Source: an uncultured Christensenellaceae bacterium
Lineage (GTDB): Bacteria; Bacillota; Clostridia; Christensenellales; UBA3700
Assembly: GCA_910587685.1 (NCBI GenBank)
Contig: CAJUMY010000003.1
Location: 62,001 to 126,000, forward strand
Length of the DNA stretch: 64,000 nt
Direction: 5' to 3'
Shown here: positions 39,501 through 48,439 of the stretch, one piece after another
Layout of the letters: each line of letters begins with the position of its first letter
Numbering within the stretch: position 1 is the first letter of the stretch
Position numbers and translations under genes: made by a program
Notes under the pieces: generated by a model
Databases searched by the model: none
Seen by the model: only the letters and a program-made list of their open reading frames with translations
Told to the model about the DNA's origin: nothing

Positions 39501-40325
39501 TCCTACTCTTGCAAGATCGTATCTTCTCGCGTCGAAGAAAGTATTATTGATGAGAGCCTTTACGCCGTCCATAGTAGGCACTTCGCCCGGACGGAGTCTC
39601 TTATAAAGCTCTATCATAGCGTCTTCCGAGTTGCGCGCGGAATCCTTAGCGATAGTGAGCTCTATCGTCTCGTCGTTTCCGAATAACTCCTTGAGCTCTT
39701 CGTCCGTACCGAAACCGAGCGCTCTCATAAGAGTAGTTCCCGATATCTTCCTATTCTTATCGACATTGACCCAAAGAATACCGTTGCTGTCCTGTTTGAA
39801 TTCAAGCCATGCGCCTCTGTTCGGAATTACCGTAGCGTCGTAACGCATTACGCCCGACTTGTCGAGAGTAGAACCGCAATAAACGCTTGGGCTTCTGACA
39901 AGCTGGCTGACGATAACTCTCTCCGCGCCGTTGATTATGAACGAACCGTTCTCCGTCATGAGAGGAATATCTCCCATAAATACTTCCGATTCGGTAACGA
40001 CACCCGTATCCGTTCTTTCGAGTCTCGCCTTCACTTTAAGCGGCAACGCATAAGTTGCATCTCTGTTCTTGCATTCCTGAACGTCGTACTTGCTCTCGCC
40101 CTCGAGAGTATAGCCGTCGAAATAGAGCTTGAATCTTCCCGAAAAGTCAACGATCGGACTGAAATCGGCAAGAACCTCGCCTATGCCCTGTTCGAGGAAC
40201 AACTTGTAAGAGTCTTTCTGCAACTCAATTAGATACGGTATGTCGAGAGTATCTTCGATTTTCGAAAATGTAAATCTCTCGGTATTTCCGTACTTAACTT
40301 TCTTAAGCATTTGATCCTGAGACAT
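36570..40325 (-). CDS. rpoB: RNA polymerase beta subunit
   Basis: Catalytic subunit of RNA polymerase, 1251 residues. Seen: the rifampicin-site region ([20 protein letters not shown] and [11 protein letters not shown]), [26 protein letters not shown] and [19 protein letters not shown]. The rifampicin-site residues look wild type for a sensitive enzyme. The C-terminus carries an unusual acidic tail of about 60 residues, rich in Asp with Phe/Leu spots ([18 protein letters not shown]), reminiscent of a delta-subunit-like polyanionic tail. GGAG precedes the ATG. The usual rplJ-rplL genes do not precede it; its own promoter lies at 40460-40489. Confidence 0.98.
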   Translation of the reverse strand: MSQDQMLKKVKYGNTERFTFSKIEDTLDIPYLIELQKDSYKLFLEQGIGEVLADFSPIVDFSGRFKLYFDGYTLEGESKYDVQECKNRDATYALPLKVKARLERTDTGVVTESEVFMGDIPLMTENGSFIINGAERVIVSQLVRSPSVYCGSTLDKSGVMRYDATVIPNRGAWLEFKQDSNGILWVNVDKNRKISGTTLMRALGFGTDEELKELFGNDETIELTIAKDSARNSEDAMIELYKRLRPGEVPTMDGVKALINNTFFDARRYDLARVGRYKFNKKLSLARRITGFTLAEDVITEDGEVLATKGEKVSESKAWEIQNAGVNVVYLERNDTKSGEEKKRFKTIGNATVDLSAYVDVDPRELGILEHVYYPTLKKLLEASNGDAEALKSLVKENVEELVKKHITLEDIIATVNYNIGLCHGFGSVDNIDHLANRRVRSVGELMTNQFRLGITRLERVIRERMSNSSDDEQKATPQSLINIKPVTSVVKEFFCSSQLSQFMDHYNPIAELTHKRKLSALGPGGLNRERASFEVRDVNYTHYGRICPIETPEGQNIGLISSLATYARVNEYGFIEAPYRKVDKETGIVTKEVHYLQADEEDKYVVAQANEPLTADSRFERPRVNCRYREDIKEYDAKDVDYMDVSPKQLISVAASLIPFLEHDDTSRALMGSNMQRQAVPLIKPQAPIVGTGMENKIAYDSGVMVVAKNDGIVGYVSGDRIRVDMPSGQSDTYELLKFKRSNQGTCINQRPIVKKGDKVVKGMILADGPSTDNGELSLGRNILIGFMSWEGYNYEDAILINEDLVKDDVFTSIHIEEYETEARDTKLGEEQITRDIPNLGDDVLKYLDEDGIICVGAEVHSGDILVGKVTPKGEADPTPEERLLKAIFGEKSREVRDTSLRLPHGESGIVVDVKVFTRENKDELAPGVKKLVRIYVAQKRKISVGDKMAGRHGNKGVVSRVLPREDMPFLDNGQRLQIVLNPLGVPSRMNIGQVLEVHLGLVANMLGIKVSTPVFDGASENDIQELLVDNNLPNNGKIKLYDGRTGEAFENRVTVGYMYMLKLIHLVDDKIHARSTGPYSLVTQQPLGGKAQFGGQRFGEMEVWALEAYGASHILQEILTVKSDDIVGRVKTYDSIVKGNSISEPGIPESFKVLIKEFQSLALDVKVLTEDKEEIGFRELTDDDYDTSHDREQDYKEVDVSLSMNDDDEDDDDFSLDLFGGDEEDGFDDVGLDDDESDSFSLFDDDDNE

Positions 40326-40459
40326 ATGTCACGCTCCTTAAAAAATCTATTTTCAAATTTTGCCAATAAAATGTGTAAAACGCGATATTCCCCTTACCCA
40401 TTACGCTCATGATATCCAAATGGGCAGTATACCACTTATACAATAATTATGCACTGTAA

Positions 40460-40489
40460 ATAGTATCATAGTGTTTTCAAGCAAGTCAA
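40460..40489 (-). promoter_or_regulatory. Promoter of rpoBC
   Basis: TTGACT and TACTAT with an 18-base spacer on the minus strand, about 135 bases before rpoB. Confidence 0.6.
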
Positions 40490-40616
40490 GCGAATTTTTA
40501 TTGATATCTAAAGAATTTTAATTAAATTCTTATATTTTTCGGCATCATCCCATAAAATACGACGCATTTTTCAAATAACTCTCGACTTATAGCGTAATTC
40601 TTCAGGGCTGTATATG

Positions 40617-40645
40617 TTGACAGTCACCTCTCGCTATGCTACAAT
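40617..40645 (+). promoter_or_regulatory. Near-consensus promoter of the HAD-rqcP unit
   Basis: Perfect TTGACA and TACAAT with a 17-base spacer on the plus strand, leading into the gene at 40838 through a 5' leader of about 185 bases. Confidence 0.75.
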
Positions 40646-40837
40646 ATATATTGTTTATTATATTTATATATAGTCGCCTTTTATATACAGTAACTGCCGA
40701 TAACGAGCCGAGCGGCGTAGATCCGCCTATGCGCGTAAGGCGAAAAACGGATAATTCCGCAAACTCCGTCTTCGCGACTTGAAAGCGGCGAGAATGGTAA
40801 CGGTATTATGGGAATACGGTAACCGCAGGAGATAACT

Positions 40838-41545
40838 ATGGCTATCAACATATATTTCGATTTTGATATGACGCTCGCCTACCGCATCATGATGTGGACG
40901 GATACCGTAAGAGAGCTCCTTCTCGAAGAATGCGTAGTCGTAAAACGCGAAGATATACGCCCTTTTTATACGTTTAACGGTTACCCTTGGAACAGACCCG
41001 ATCTCAGCCATGAAGAATTCTTCAAAGGCAAAGAATGGTGGCAGAATTCAAAGGACTTCCTTATCGAAGGTCTTATCGAAAAGGGTCTTACCGACGAAGC
41101 CACCGCAAGACGCGTCGCTGACAAGTTCCCATCAAGGTTCGCCGATATTCGATACTGGCGGCTGTTTAGCGATACTCTGCCCGCCGTTAAAAAATTAAAA
41201 GAGCTGGGCTATAGCGTAAATATTCTTTCAAATCACGTGCCCGAAGCCCGTGAAATAATAACTAAGCTCGGCATTATAGACGAATTCGACAGAGTGATAC
41301 TCTCTTCGGAGGTCGGATATGAAAAGCCAAACGAAGCCATATTCAAAATAGCCGTTTACGGTCGCGAAAACGATATAAACGTCATGGTAGGCGACAACTT
41401 CAACGCCGACGTAAAGGGCGCCATAAACGCCGGAATGAAGGCTATTCTGGTAAGAGAGAACAACTCCGGAAACTACAAATACTATCTCAAGGACCTAAAC
41501 GGACTCGACGCGATGATAGAAGAGGTAATAAATAATGAGACTTGA
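40838..41545 (+). CDS. HAD-superfamily phosphatase
   Basis: A 235-residue cytoplasmic hydrolase. Seen: motif I DFDMT (residues 8-12, both catalytic Asp), motif II ILSNH near 137-141, motif III Lys in YEKPNEA, and motif IV GDNFNADVKGA. An alpha-helical cap sits between motifs I and II. The substrate is unknown; the layout resembles phosphoglycolate-type and 5'-nucleotidase-type HADs. AGGAG precedes the ATG. It overlaps the rqcP gene by 11 bases, so the two are translationally coupled. Confidence 0.88.
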   Translation: MAINIYFDFDMTLAYRIMMWTDTVRELLLEECVVVKREDIRPFYTFNGYPWNRPDLSHEEFFKGKEWWQNSKDFLIEGLIEKGLTDEATARRVADKFPSRFADIRYWRLFSDTLPAVKKLKELGYSVNILSNHVPEAREIITKLGIIDEFDRVILSSEVGYEKPNEAIFKIAVYGRENDINVMVGDNFNADVKGAINAGMKAILVRENNSGNYKYYLKDLNGLDAMIEEVINNET

Positions 41546-41792
41546 TAAATATCTTAAGGTATCGAGAATAATAAAACGCCGCGCCGTTGCGAACGAAGCG
41601 TGCGACAACGGACGCGTCACGATAAACGGACGCGTGGCGAAAGCGGGAACGGTTGTCAACGTAAACGACGAAGTTACGATAGCTTTCGGTGACAAGCTCT
41701 TCGCTTTCCGCATACTGTCGATAAACGAAAACGCAAAGAAAGAAGATACTGCGTCCATGTACGAAATAATGACGGACAAGATAAAAAGCTGA
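41535..41792 (+). CDS. rqcP: RqcP-like S4-domain RNA-binding protein
   Basis: An 85-residue protein consisting of one S4 domain (MRLDKYLKVSRIIKRRAVANEA, VTINGRVAKAGTVVNVNDEV). This is the YabO/RqcP (Hsp15-like) family, which in Bacillus works with RqcH to add C-terminal alanine tails to nascent chains on obstructed 50S subunits. It begins inside the HAD gene. No rqcH lies in the window. Confidence 0.85.
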   Translation: MRLDKYLKVSRIIKRRAVANEACDNGRVTINGRVAKAGTVVNVNDEVTIAFGDKLFAFRILSINENAKKEDTASMYEIMTDKIKS

Positions 41793-41899
41793 CGCTATAA
41801 AACGCGGCAACCGTAAATAACGACTGATATCCGAGGACTTCCCTCCGCCCCGCTTTATATTTCGCAGCGACGGCGGCGGCAATATCGAACTTCGATATT

Positions 41900-41928
41900 T
41901 TGCGCTATATACCGACAAAAATTATTAT
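41900..41928 (+). promoter_or_regulatory. Possible promoter of ispDF
   Basis: TTGCGC and TATTAT with a 17-base spacer, about 50 bases upstream of the ispDF start. Confidence 0.45.
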
Positions 41929-41975
41929 ATTATTTATCCGACGCTATCGGATAATAGAACCGAAGGAGAATGAGT

Positions 41976-43094
41976 TTGATAAACGCGATCATTCCGTGCG
42001 GAGGAGTGGGAAAACGCTCGGGACTAAGCTATAACAAAATATTTTATCCGATAGACGGCGCTCCGCTCATAGTAAAGACGGTGCGAGCTTTTCTCTCCGT
42101 CGAGGAAATAACGAAGATAATCGTCGTATATAACGAAGCCGACAGGCTCCGTATGGAAGAACTCTTCGGCGATAACGAAAAGATAGTCTTAACAGTCGGC
42201 GGCGAAAGCAGGAGCGAATCGGTGAAAGCGGGACTTGACGCCGTTGACGGCGACGCCGAATACGTCGTTATCCACGACGGGGCGCGGCCGTTCGTTACGG
42301 ACAAGCTCATAAAGAGCGTGATAGACGCCGCTAAAGAAGAAACGGGCGGCGCGACGCTCTATATTCCCGTTACCGATACTATAAAACGCGTCCTGAACGG
42401 CGAAATAGACTCGACTCCGAACAGAGACGAATATGCGCTCATACAAACTCCGCAGGCGTTCAATACCGAAAAACTCAAATACGCATACTCGCGTCTTAAC
42501 GAACCGCTGAGCGACGACACGCAGGTATTCGAAAGATTCTTCGGCGGCGTAAAACTCGTATCGGGAGATAAAAATAACGTCAAGATAACTTCGAAAGAGG
42601 ATCTGCCCGTCTCCTACCGCTCGGGAATCGGTTACGACACTCATCGCCTTGTCAAGGGACGCAAGCTGATACTCGGCGGCATCGACATACCTCACGAGAA
42701 AGGACTTTTAGGTCATTCAGACGCCGACGTATTGACTCACGCGATAACGGACAGCATGCTGAGCGCTTCGGGAGAGCGAGATATCGGCGTGCTTTTCCCC
42801 GATAACGACGCAAAATATAAGGACATATACAGCATATCTCTACTTAAAGAAGTATATAGGATAATAACCGCGAAAGGCTATAGCGTAGTTAATATCTCCG
42901 CGGTCGTCATGGCAGAAAAGCCAAAACTTCGCGACTATATCCCGCTAATGGCGAAAAAACTCGCCGATACTCTCGGCATAGACGAAACAAGCGTCAACAT
43001 ATCCGCGACCACTACCGAAGGTATCGGACTCGTCGGCAGAGAGGAAGGCATATCTTCTAAGGCCGTATGTTTACTCAAATCGGAGGTTTTATAA
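41976..43094 (+). CDS. ispDF: Fused IspD-IspF isoprenoid biosynthesis enzyme
   Basis: A bifunctional enzyme of the MEP pathway. The first 210 residues are IspD (MEP cytidylyltransferase): PCGGVGKRSG nucleotide loop, VVIHDGARPF, and TPQAFN. The remaining 160 are IspF (MECDP synthase): GYDTHRL (zinc Asp and His), GHSDADVLTHAITD (zinc His), and NISATTTEGIGLVGREEGI at the end. Start: TTG at 41976 is seven bases after GGAG, while ATG at 41970 is only one base after it, so TTG is preferred. The two enzymes are separate genes in many bacteria. IspE is not in the window. The stop overlaps the next gene (TAATG). Confidence 0.93.
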   Translation: MINAIIPCGGVGKRSGLSYNKIFYPIDGAPLIVKTVRAFLSVEEITKIIVVYNEADRLRMEELFGDNEKIVLTVGGESRSESVKAGLDAVDGDAEYVVIHDGARPFVTDKLIKSVIDAAKEETGGATLYIPVTDTIKRVLNGEIDSTPNRDEYALIQTPQAFNTEKLKYAYSRLNEPLSDDTQVFERFFGGVKLVSGDKNNVKITSKEDLPVSYRSGIGYDTHRLVKGRKLILGGIDIPHEKGLLGHSDADVLTHAITDSMLSASGERDIGVLFPDNDAKYKDIYSISLLKEVYRIITAKGYSVVNISAVVMAEKPKLRDYIPLMAKKLADTLGIDETSVNISATTTEGIGLVGREEGISSKAVCLLKSEVL

Positions 43095-43738
43095 TGCTTG
43101 AAAAATTTCTCGACGAACTGAATAAAGAAGCGACAAGAAAGGGCGTCACGGAAAACGACGTAAGCGGACTCGACGAACACTATACCGCGCTCTTTAATAA
43201 ATACATAAAGCTCGGACAGAGCGAATTCGATATAATAAGACATTTCGGCGACCCCGAAAAGATAATATCCGATTATCTTTTAAGCGGAGAAATACCTCCG
43301 TCCGATATGGACGAATCTCTCCCTGCCGCGTTCATTCCCGAGTTCCTCATAAGAGAGGACGAGATAGCGGCTATGGATACCGATGAAATATCAAAAAAGA
43401 AAGAAAAGACGGAATATAAGCATGAAGTAATGAGCCGCAAGGCTCTCATTATCAACGACATCTTCTTGATAACTCCGGGACTTCTTATCGCCGCGTTCGG
43501 CGTGATAGCTCTCGCCGTCGTCTCCGTGTTTATGACCGCGGGAAGCGTCGTTCAAATGTTCGCGTGTTGGAATCTTGCGACTACAGCTGAGAAATGGGGC
43601 GGATTCGCTCTATCCGTAGTCGTCCTCGTTATGTCCGCGCTCTTCTACGTCCTAATAGTATGGATAGTAAAACTCATCGTCGGATATATGAGATCTTACG
43701 TAAAGAATCACAAGGAATGTTGGGAGAAAAACGTATAA
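43094..43738 (+). CDS. DUF1700/HAAS-like membrane protein
   Basis: About 214 residues. The N-terminal 65 residues form a helical HAAS-like domain (MLEKFLDELNK, then HYTALFNKYIKLGQSEFDII and FGDPEKIISDYL), typical of DUF1700 proteins that often pair with PadR regulators. A polar linker follows, then two to three membrane segments (about 125-155 and 170-200). No PadR gene is next to it. It begins in the ispDF stop codon with GGAGG at six bases, so the two are coupled. Function unknown. Confidence 0.7.
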   Translation: MLEKFLDELNKEATRKGVTENDVSGLDEHYTALFNKYIKLGQSEFDIIRHFGDPEKIISDYLLSGEIPPSDMDESLPAAFIPEFLIREDEIAAMDTDEISKKKEKTEYKHEVMSRKALIINDIFLITPGLLIAAFGVIALAVVSVFMTAGSVVQMFACWNLATTAEKWGGFALSVVVLVMSALFYVLIVWIVKLIVGYMRSYVKNHKECWEKNV

Positions 43739-43831
43739 CAAAAAGCGATACTATCGCTTTGAAAATTAAATTTTGAGACGGCTTCTATCGGAAATATCTC
43801 AAAATCGGTACGCGATAATTACTAAATAATA

Positions 43832-44284
43832 ATGATAAGAGATATAGAAGAAAAAGACAGAGAAATATTTATCGCTATGTGCGAAGAATTCTATTCATCC
43901 ACCGCCGTGTCTCACAGCGTTCCTAAAAGTCACTTTGAAAGAACCTTCGAGGTCGTGACCCATAACTCTCCCTATTATAAAGGATATATGCTCGAGTACG
44001 AGGGAAAGACAGTCGGATACGGACTCGTACAGCTCTCCTATTCTAACGAAGCGGGCGGTATGCAGATGTTCCTCGAAGAACTGTATATTCGCGAAGGATA
44101 CAGAAACAAGGGACTTGGCAAAGAGTTTTTCGAACGCGTCTACGCATCGAGAGACGACGTCGTACGTTATAGGCTCGAAGTCACCGCCGTAAACGAAAGA
44201 GCGATATCCCTTTACAAAAGGCTGGGATATGAAAACCTCGACTACGTACAGATGATAAAAGACGTTGATAAAGATCCCCAATAA
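43832..44284 (+). CDS. GNAT-family N-acetyltransferase
   Basis: A 150-residue acetyltransferase with the acetyl-CoA motif REGYRNKGLGKEFFERV near residues 88-104 and a C-terminal NERAISLYKRLGYEN. The acceptor (a protein N-terminus, amine or antibiotic) is not evident. The ribosome binding site is weak. It is followed by a good terminator and likely ends the plus-strand unit. Confidence 0.88.
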   Translation: MIRDIEEKDREIFIAMCEEFYSSTAVSHSVPKSHFERTFEVVTHNSPYYKGYMLEYEGKTVGYGLVQLSYSNEAGGMQMFLEELYIREGYRNKGLGKEFFERVYASRDDVVRYRLEVTAVNERAISLYKRLGYENLDYVQMIKDVDKDPQ

Positions 44285-44318
44285 TATAAATGCTATAAAG
44301 TATTAAAACTTAAAATTC

Positions 44319-44351
44319 AAGGCGAACCGAATTAACCGATTCGCCTTTTTT
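44319..44351 (+). terminator. Intrinsic terminator after the GNAT gene
   Basis: An AAGGCGAA / TTCGCCTT stem followed by TTTT on the plus strand. Confidence 0.85.
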
Positions 44352-44394
44352 GATTTTTCCGTACGTCGAAATCTCATCGTTCGTATCTTAAATG

Positions 44395-44592
44395 TTAGAT
44401 GAACCAAACGCTTTCGGCAAGCTCTTCATAACAATCTTTTTCTCTATCCGATGAAAAATTTATTTCTTCGAACTCGTCGCCGTACTCTTCTCTCATAAAG
44501 AATCGTAGTTCGCGAACATCTTCAAAATCGTATTCTCTGCATATCCTGTCAATAGCTCTCTTCTGTTCTTTAGTAAATATCGACTTTCTCAT
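44395..44592 (-). CDS. Small charged protein, 65 residues
   Basis: A highly charged cytoplasmic protein: a basic helix MRKSIFTKEQKRAIDRICRE, then acidic stretches (DFEDVRELRFFMREEYGDEF) and a hydrophobic C-terminus SVWFI. The strong Shine-Dalgarno GAGGAG five bases before the ATG and the normal codon use argue it is real. It lies 9 bases after the tiny frame 44602-44664, with which it likely forms an operon. No family is recognised. Confidence 0.6.
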   Translation of the reverse strand: MRKSIFTKEQKRAIDRICREYDFEDVRELRFFMREEYGDEFEEINFSSDREKDCYEELAESVWFI

Positions 44593-44601
44593 AACATCTC
44601 C

Positions 44602-44664
44602 TCAACGGTACTTTGACATCAGACTATCAAAAAACGTGACTATGAATACTATTATCGCTACCAT
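44602..44664 (-). CDS. Possible 20-residue membrane peptide
   Basis: A 20-codon frame preceded by AAAGGAGAGGAAAAG. The product is one hydrophobic helix (VAIIVFIVTFFDSL) with a basic end (MSKYR), the shape of a small membrane peptide or toxin-like peptide. It ends 9 bases before the ATG of the 65-residue gene, whose ribosome binding site directly follows its stop. A leader peptide is another reading. Confidence 0.45.
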   Translation of the reverse strand: MVAIIVFIVTFFDSLMSKYR

Positions 44665-44722
44665 TCTTTTCCTCTCCTTTGTTCTTACGCAATACATTTT
44701 ATATTTTAATTATGCAATATAA

Positions 44723-44744
44723 AATATGACATTTCGGTCATATT
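44723..44744. promoter_or_regulatory. Perfect 22-bp dyad, candidate operator
   Basis: AATATGAC-ATTTCG-GTCATATT: two perfect 8-bp arms around a 6-base centre, 59 bases upstream of the 20-residue frame. The shape fits a dimeric repressor site. It has no U-run and is AT-rich, so it is unlikely to be a terminator. Confidence 0.5.
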
Positions 44745-44812
44745 GAAAAAATTTATAAAAAATTTTTCTGCAACGGTTTTTATCGATCGTAAAAACAAAT
44801 AGAAATATATGC

Positions 44813-44847
44813 AAACAAAAAACGCAACCTTGATAAAAGATCGCGTT
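44813..44847 (-). terminator. Intrinsic terminator of the ABC-F gene
   Basis: On the minus strand a 9-bp stem with two G-T pairs (AACGCGATC / GGTTGCGTT) is followed by TTTTGTTTG, 20 bases after the ABC-F stop. Confidence 0.75.
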
Positions 44848-44867
44848 TTAACGATTTTAACGTTTGA

Positions 44868-46433
44868 TCACCAGTACTTGAATTCCGCGTCTTCTATATC
44901 GAAAACGTCTGTAACGAGCCCTTCGGCGAATTCCTGCTCATGGCTCACGAGAATTATCGCTCCCTGATATGACTTCAGCGATTCTTTAAGCGAATCCTTC
45001 GCCTTGACGTCGAGATGATTGGTAGGCTCGTCCAGTATCAATATATTGCTGTCGCGTTGCATCATGACGCACAGCTTGATCCTGACCTGCTCTCCTCCGC
45101 TGAGGAGCGAAACGGGCTTCGTCGACATCTCCTTCTTTATTCCCACTCTGGCGAGCTGATTGCGGCACTCTTTCTGTCCCATCTTCGGGAATATCTCGTT
45201 AAGATAGGTTATTCCCGTATAGTCGGTATCCTTAAAGTTAAGATCCTGTTCGAGATATCCGATTTTGGAATTGACGTGAAAATGCGTTTCTCCTCCGAGC
45301 TTCGGCACTATACCTAGGAGCGTCTTGATGAGCGTTGACTTGCCTATTCCGTTAGTTCCCCTTATCCATAGTTTCGTATCGCTCTTCATATGTATGTTAA
45401 TGGGCGGTAATAGCTGTCTTTCGTAACCTATCTTGAGATCCTTGACGACCAGCATATCGTTGGTGTGCAGCATAGCGTACGGAAAAGAAAATTCGGCGTC
45501 CTCGAAAGTTACGGGTTTATTCATAACGTCTATCCTATCGAGCATCTTTTTACGGCTGTTAGCCATGCCCGCCGTCGCGGCGCGCGCCTTGTTCTTCGCT
45601 ATATATTCCTCCATCTTCTTTATCTCACGCTGTTGGCGTTCGTACGCTTCCGCGTATTGCTTACTGTTCATCTCGTGCTGTTCGACAAAAGAATTATAGT
45701 TGCCCGAATATCTCCTTATTTCTCCGTTTTCGACGTTGATAATGAGTTTGCACGTATCGTTAAGAAATTTCGTATCGTGCGATACTAATAGGAAGGTCCC
45801 TTCGAACTCATTCAAATATTTCGTCAGCCAGTCGATATGCTCTATATCGAGGAAGTTCGTCGGCTCGTCGAGAAGCATAACGTCGAGTTTCTCGAGCAGC
45901 AGTTTTGCGAGCATAAGTTTTGCCCTCTGTCCGCCGCTAAGCGTTCCTACCAGAGTATCGTACCCGAATATATGTATGCCTAAACCGTTGGCTACCTTCT
46001 TGATAGTCGCCTCAATATCGTAAAATCCCGAACGCTCGAGTTCTTCGTTCATCTTCGCGCTGCGATTGATGAGAGTGTCGAGCCTATCCATATCGTCGCC
46101 GACCTCCGACATCTCCTCGTAAAGTTTTTCAAGTCTCTCGTTGAGAGCGAAAAGATAGTCGAACGCGCCCTTCAAGTATTCCATTACGCTGAGCGATTTA
46201 TCAACCGTAGCATGCTGATCGAGATAGCCCCACCGTATACCGCTGAGCCACTTCACTTCGCCTGCATCCTGCATCACGCGTCCGGCTATAATATTCATGA
46301 ACGTCGACTTGCCGGCGCCGTTGAGTCCGACTATGCCAGCGTGTTCGCCGTTATTTATCTTGAGCTCGGCGTCTTCGAAAAGAACCTTGCTGTCATACAT
46401 ATGAGTAAGTCCGTTAATACTGAGTACGCTCAT
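44868..46433 (-). CDS. ABC-F family ATP-binding protein
   Basis: A 521-residue protein with two ABC ATPase domains and no membrane segment: Walker A GLNGAGKST and GTNGIGKST, signatures LSGGQRAKLM and LSGGEQVRIK, Walker B LLDEPTNFLD and ILDEPTNHLD, joined by a linker rich in Lys and Arg (SRKKMLDRID). ABC-F proteins act on the ribosome, as translation factors or as resistance proteins. The family member closest in layout is YbiT/YkpA, a housekeeping type; I see no feature that marks an antibiotic-protection protein. Confidence 0.9.
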   Translation of the reverse strand: MSVLSINGLTHMYDSKVLFEDAELKINNGEHAGIVGLNGAGKSTFMNIIAGRVMQDAGEVKWLSGIRWGYLDQHATVDKSLSVMEYLKGAFDYLFALNERLEKLYEEMSEVGDDMDRLDTLINRSAKMNEELERSGFYDIEATIKKVANGLGIHIFGYDTLVGTLSGGQRAKLMLAKLLLEKLDVMLLDEPTNFLDIEHIDWLTKYLNEFEGTFLLVSHDTKFLNDTCKLIINVENGEIRRYSGNYNSFVEQHEMNSKQYAEAYERQQREIKKMEEYIAKNKARAATAGMANSRKKMLDRIDVMNKPVTFEDAEFSFPYAMLHTNDMLVVKDLKIGYERQLLPPINIHMKSDTKLWIRGTNGIGKSTLIKTLLGIVPKLGGETHFHVNSKIGYLEQDLNFKDTDYTGITYLNEIFPKMGQKECRNQLARVGIKKEMSTKPVSLLSGGEQVRIKLCVMMQRDSNILILDEPTNHLDVKAKDSLKESLKSYQGAIILVSHEQEFAEGLVTDVFDIEDAEFKYW

Positions 46434-46493
46434 TGTAACACCTCTTTGAAATATGTATCATTCTATCATACGGCGGCATATCTTGGCAAGCGT

Positions 46494-47138
46494 TTATACT
46501 TGGCTCGCCGTAACGCTGCCGACGCGCTCGCCGTCTTCAAATACGATAGCTTCGTTCGCCAAAACGTATACGGTATCCTCGCCGTTAAAGACTTTTTCCG
46601 CGGCTTCTTTCCTCTTTATCTCGTCGGCATGACAAACTATATTTTTATCAACGAGCGATATTCCATTCACCCTGCAATATTCGTCGCTCTCTCCTCTCTC
46701 TAGCATATAGTCGCTCAAAGATTCGGCAAAGAGATACATCGCTCCCGCGCTGTTGCCTGCGATAACGGCGCCCCTCTCGTACGCCGCCTTAACGAGCTCC
46801 CCTATTCCCATACTCGAAAATTCGTCTATCATATATTTATAATCGCCGCCGCCGATATATATAATATCGGCTTTAGATAATTTTTCCGCTATTCTGTCTC
46901 GGTTCATTTCGCCGTTTTTATACAGTACAACGTCGGCTTTGCACTTGAGTTTAGAAAACGCCTTAAAAAAACTGTTCGTATAAGGTTTCGACTCATGGCT
47001 CGCTTGCGGAAGAAAGACGGCGTACGGCTTGTTCTTTCCCTCTGCAAAAGCGTTACGCTCGACAAGCGAAACTATACGCTCGTTGATCTCTCCTTGTCCT
47101 CTCAGTTCTCCGCCGCCTACCGCTACTATTCTCTTCAT
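46494..47138 (-). CDS. Peptidase S51 family protein (dipeptidase E-like)
   Basis: A 214-residue protein of the PepE/cyanophycinase-like S51 family. Seen: N-terminal strand KRIVAVGGGEL, IIYIGGGDYKYM, and the nucleophile motif GNSAGAMYL near residues 128-136, with a later His in IVCHADEI. It probably cleaves Asp-X dipeptides in the cytoplasm. It reads toward the ABC-F gene, whose start lies 60 bases away. Confidence 0.85.
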   Translation of the reverse strand: MKRIVAVGGGELRGQGEINERIVSLVERNAFAEGKNKPYAVFLPQASHESKPYTNSFFKAFSKLKCKADVVLYKNGEMNRDRIAEKLSKADIIYIGGGDYKYMIDEFSSMGIGELVKAAYERGAVIAGNSAGAMYLFAESLSDYMLERGESDEYCRVNGISLVDKNIVCHADEIKRKEAAEKVFNGEDTVYVLANEAIVFEDGERVGSVTASQV

Positions 47139-47292
47139 AAAGTCCTCCTTTTAATGATCTTATGCCAAAACAAGATCGCGATCGATATCCAAAAAATACG
47201 CGTGATTTTTGTCCGACGCATAAGTTCAAATCAAACAGCGCTTTTTATTAAAGCAAGCGTGTTTAGCGTATCCGAATACTTTACTATATTAA

Positions 47293-47319
47293 GATAGTAT
47301 CCCCATAAGAGATACTATC
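47293..47319. repeat. Perfect inverted repeat downstream of the DUF4380-like gene
   Basis: GATAGTATC and GATACTATC form a 9-bp stem with a 9-base loop, about 40 bases after the stop at 47359. No U-run follows on the minus strand, so a terminator role is uncertain. Confidence 0.45.
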
Positions 47320-47358
47320 GTTATGCGTTCATATTTCGTTAGAATCAGGTTTTCACCT

Positions 47359-48273
47359 TTATACTTTTATCTTGCCTGAGATCTCCGCGTACTCTTTCGA
47401 ATCGGGAGAATATATTCTCCACTTTTCAGTATGCGTCGCGCTATCGCCTGCGCTCAACGTATACATCGGAGAGAGCGACTCTATCTCGGTCATTCTAAAG
47501 GACGTATATATCTCGAGATTGCACATATTGTCGGGATATTTGACGCCGCTTGCGAACGGCGCGAAACTCTTTTCGAACATACCGAACGAATATACCTCGT
47601 ACGCCTTTCCTATCGGCGAAAGAGTGCCGATCTTGAGATTATTATCGCTGTCTACGGAAGCGTCCTGCTTTATTACGAACGCGTCGTTCCTCAAGTCAAA
47701 CCTTTCGTCGCGAACGTTATCGTAACTCCAAAGCACGAGATTTCTGTTCGAAAGCCAGCCTGTATCTTCGGCGCTGAGCGGTACGTAAGCTATACCGTTC
47801 GGAGCGGTAACGGTGAGCGCCCACAGCGAACACTCCATTTTCTCGCCGCCGACCTTATCGAATCTATGCTCGAGCGTTATCTCGCCGTCGTCCGACATTG
47901 TTATCTTGACGCTCTTTTTGAGCCCTGTCATCTTCTCCGCGGCAGAGGTAAATACTGCGCCGTTGTCGATATACTCAACGTCTACGGGATAGTTATCGGG
48001 AGCATAAGTCGCAAATTCCTCTTCCGACTTCCAAAGTCTGTGTCCGCCGTATATATGCCAGCTTTCGCCGCTCTTAAAGTTCTTATCAAAGTATTCGCCG
48101 CCAAGATTGATAGCGTCGTTGATATCCTCGTACATAAAGTTACTGCCGCCCTTAAAGCCCAGATATATAACTCTCGGACCTATATCCGTCGTGACCTTTA
48201 GCTCGGTTTTGCCGTTAGTGATATTCACCACGTTGCCGAATATAGAATACGTCTCTTTACTTACCGTGACCAT
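47359..48273 (-). CDS. DUF4380-like, galactose-mutarotase-fold protein
   Basis: A 304-residue cytoplasmic protein with no signal peptide. It opens TDIGPRVIYLGFKGGSNFMY, contains the segment IYGGHRLWKSEEE followed by APDNYPV, and is rich in beta strands, all of which resemble DUF4380 and the aldose-1-epimerase superfamily. The GGHRLW-PDN block is the clearest tie. A sugar-binding or epimerase role is inference. A strong promoter lies just upstream. Confidence 0.6.
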   Translation of the reverse strand: MVTVSKETYSIFGNVVNITNGKTELKVTTDIGPRVIYLGFKGGSNFMYEDINDAINLGGEYFDKNFKSGESWHIYGGHRLWKSEEEFATYAPDNYPVDVEYIDNGAVFTSAAEKMTGLKKSVKITMSDDGEITLEHRFDKVGGEKMECSLWALTVTAPNGIAYVPLSAEDTGWLSNRNLVLWSYDNVRDERFDLRNDAFVIKQDASVDSDNNLKIGTLSPIGKAYEVYSFGMFEKSFAPFASGVKYPDNMCNLEIYTSFRMTEIESLSPMYTLSAGDSATHTEKWRIYSPDSKEYAEISGKIKV

Positions 48274-48338
48274 TTCATATCTCCTTTGAAGACGCCTTAT
48301 AACGTCTTCCGTTAACGCGTCATAATATAGTTATATCT

Positions 48339-48367
48339 ATTATACCATCTCTTCTTTTTATTGTAAA
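48339..48367 (-). promoter_or_regulatory. Promoter of the DUF4380-like gene
   Basis: TTTACA and a perfect TATAAT with a 17-base spacer on the minus strand. Confidence 0.7.
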
Positions 48368-48374
48368 TAGCGAA

Positions 48375-48406
48375 AACAAAAAAGAGACCGCAAAATTGCG
48401 ATCTCT
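48375..48406 (-). terminator. Intrinsic terminator of the lipoprotein gene
   Basis: On the minus strand an AGAGATCGC / GCGGTCTCT stem is followed by TTTTTG. Confidence 0.8.
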
Positions 48407-48439
48407 TGATTTGTTTCGTATCAAATTATTCAGTCGTTC

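Larger units (their letters stand above)
40326..40837. other. Divergent intergenic region between rpoB and the HAD gene
   Basis: A gap of 512 bases. It holds the rpoB promoter (40460-40489, minus) and a near-consensus plus-strand promoter (40617-40645), which leaves leaders of about 130 bases for rpoB and about 185 bases for the HAD gene. A short plus-strand frame near 40730 has no ribosome binding site. No ribosomal-protein gene, tRNA or leader peptide was recognised. Confidence 0.6.
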
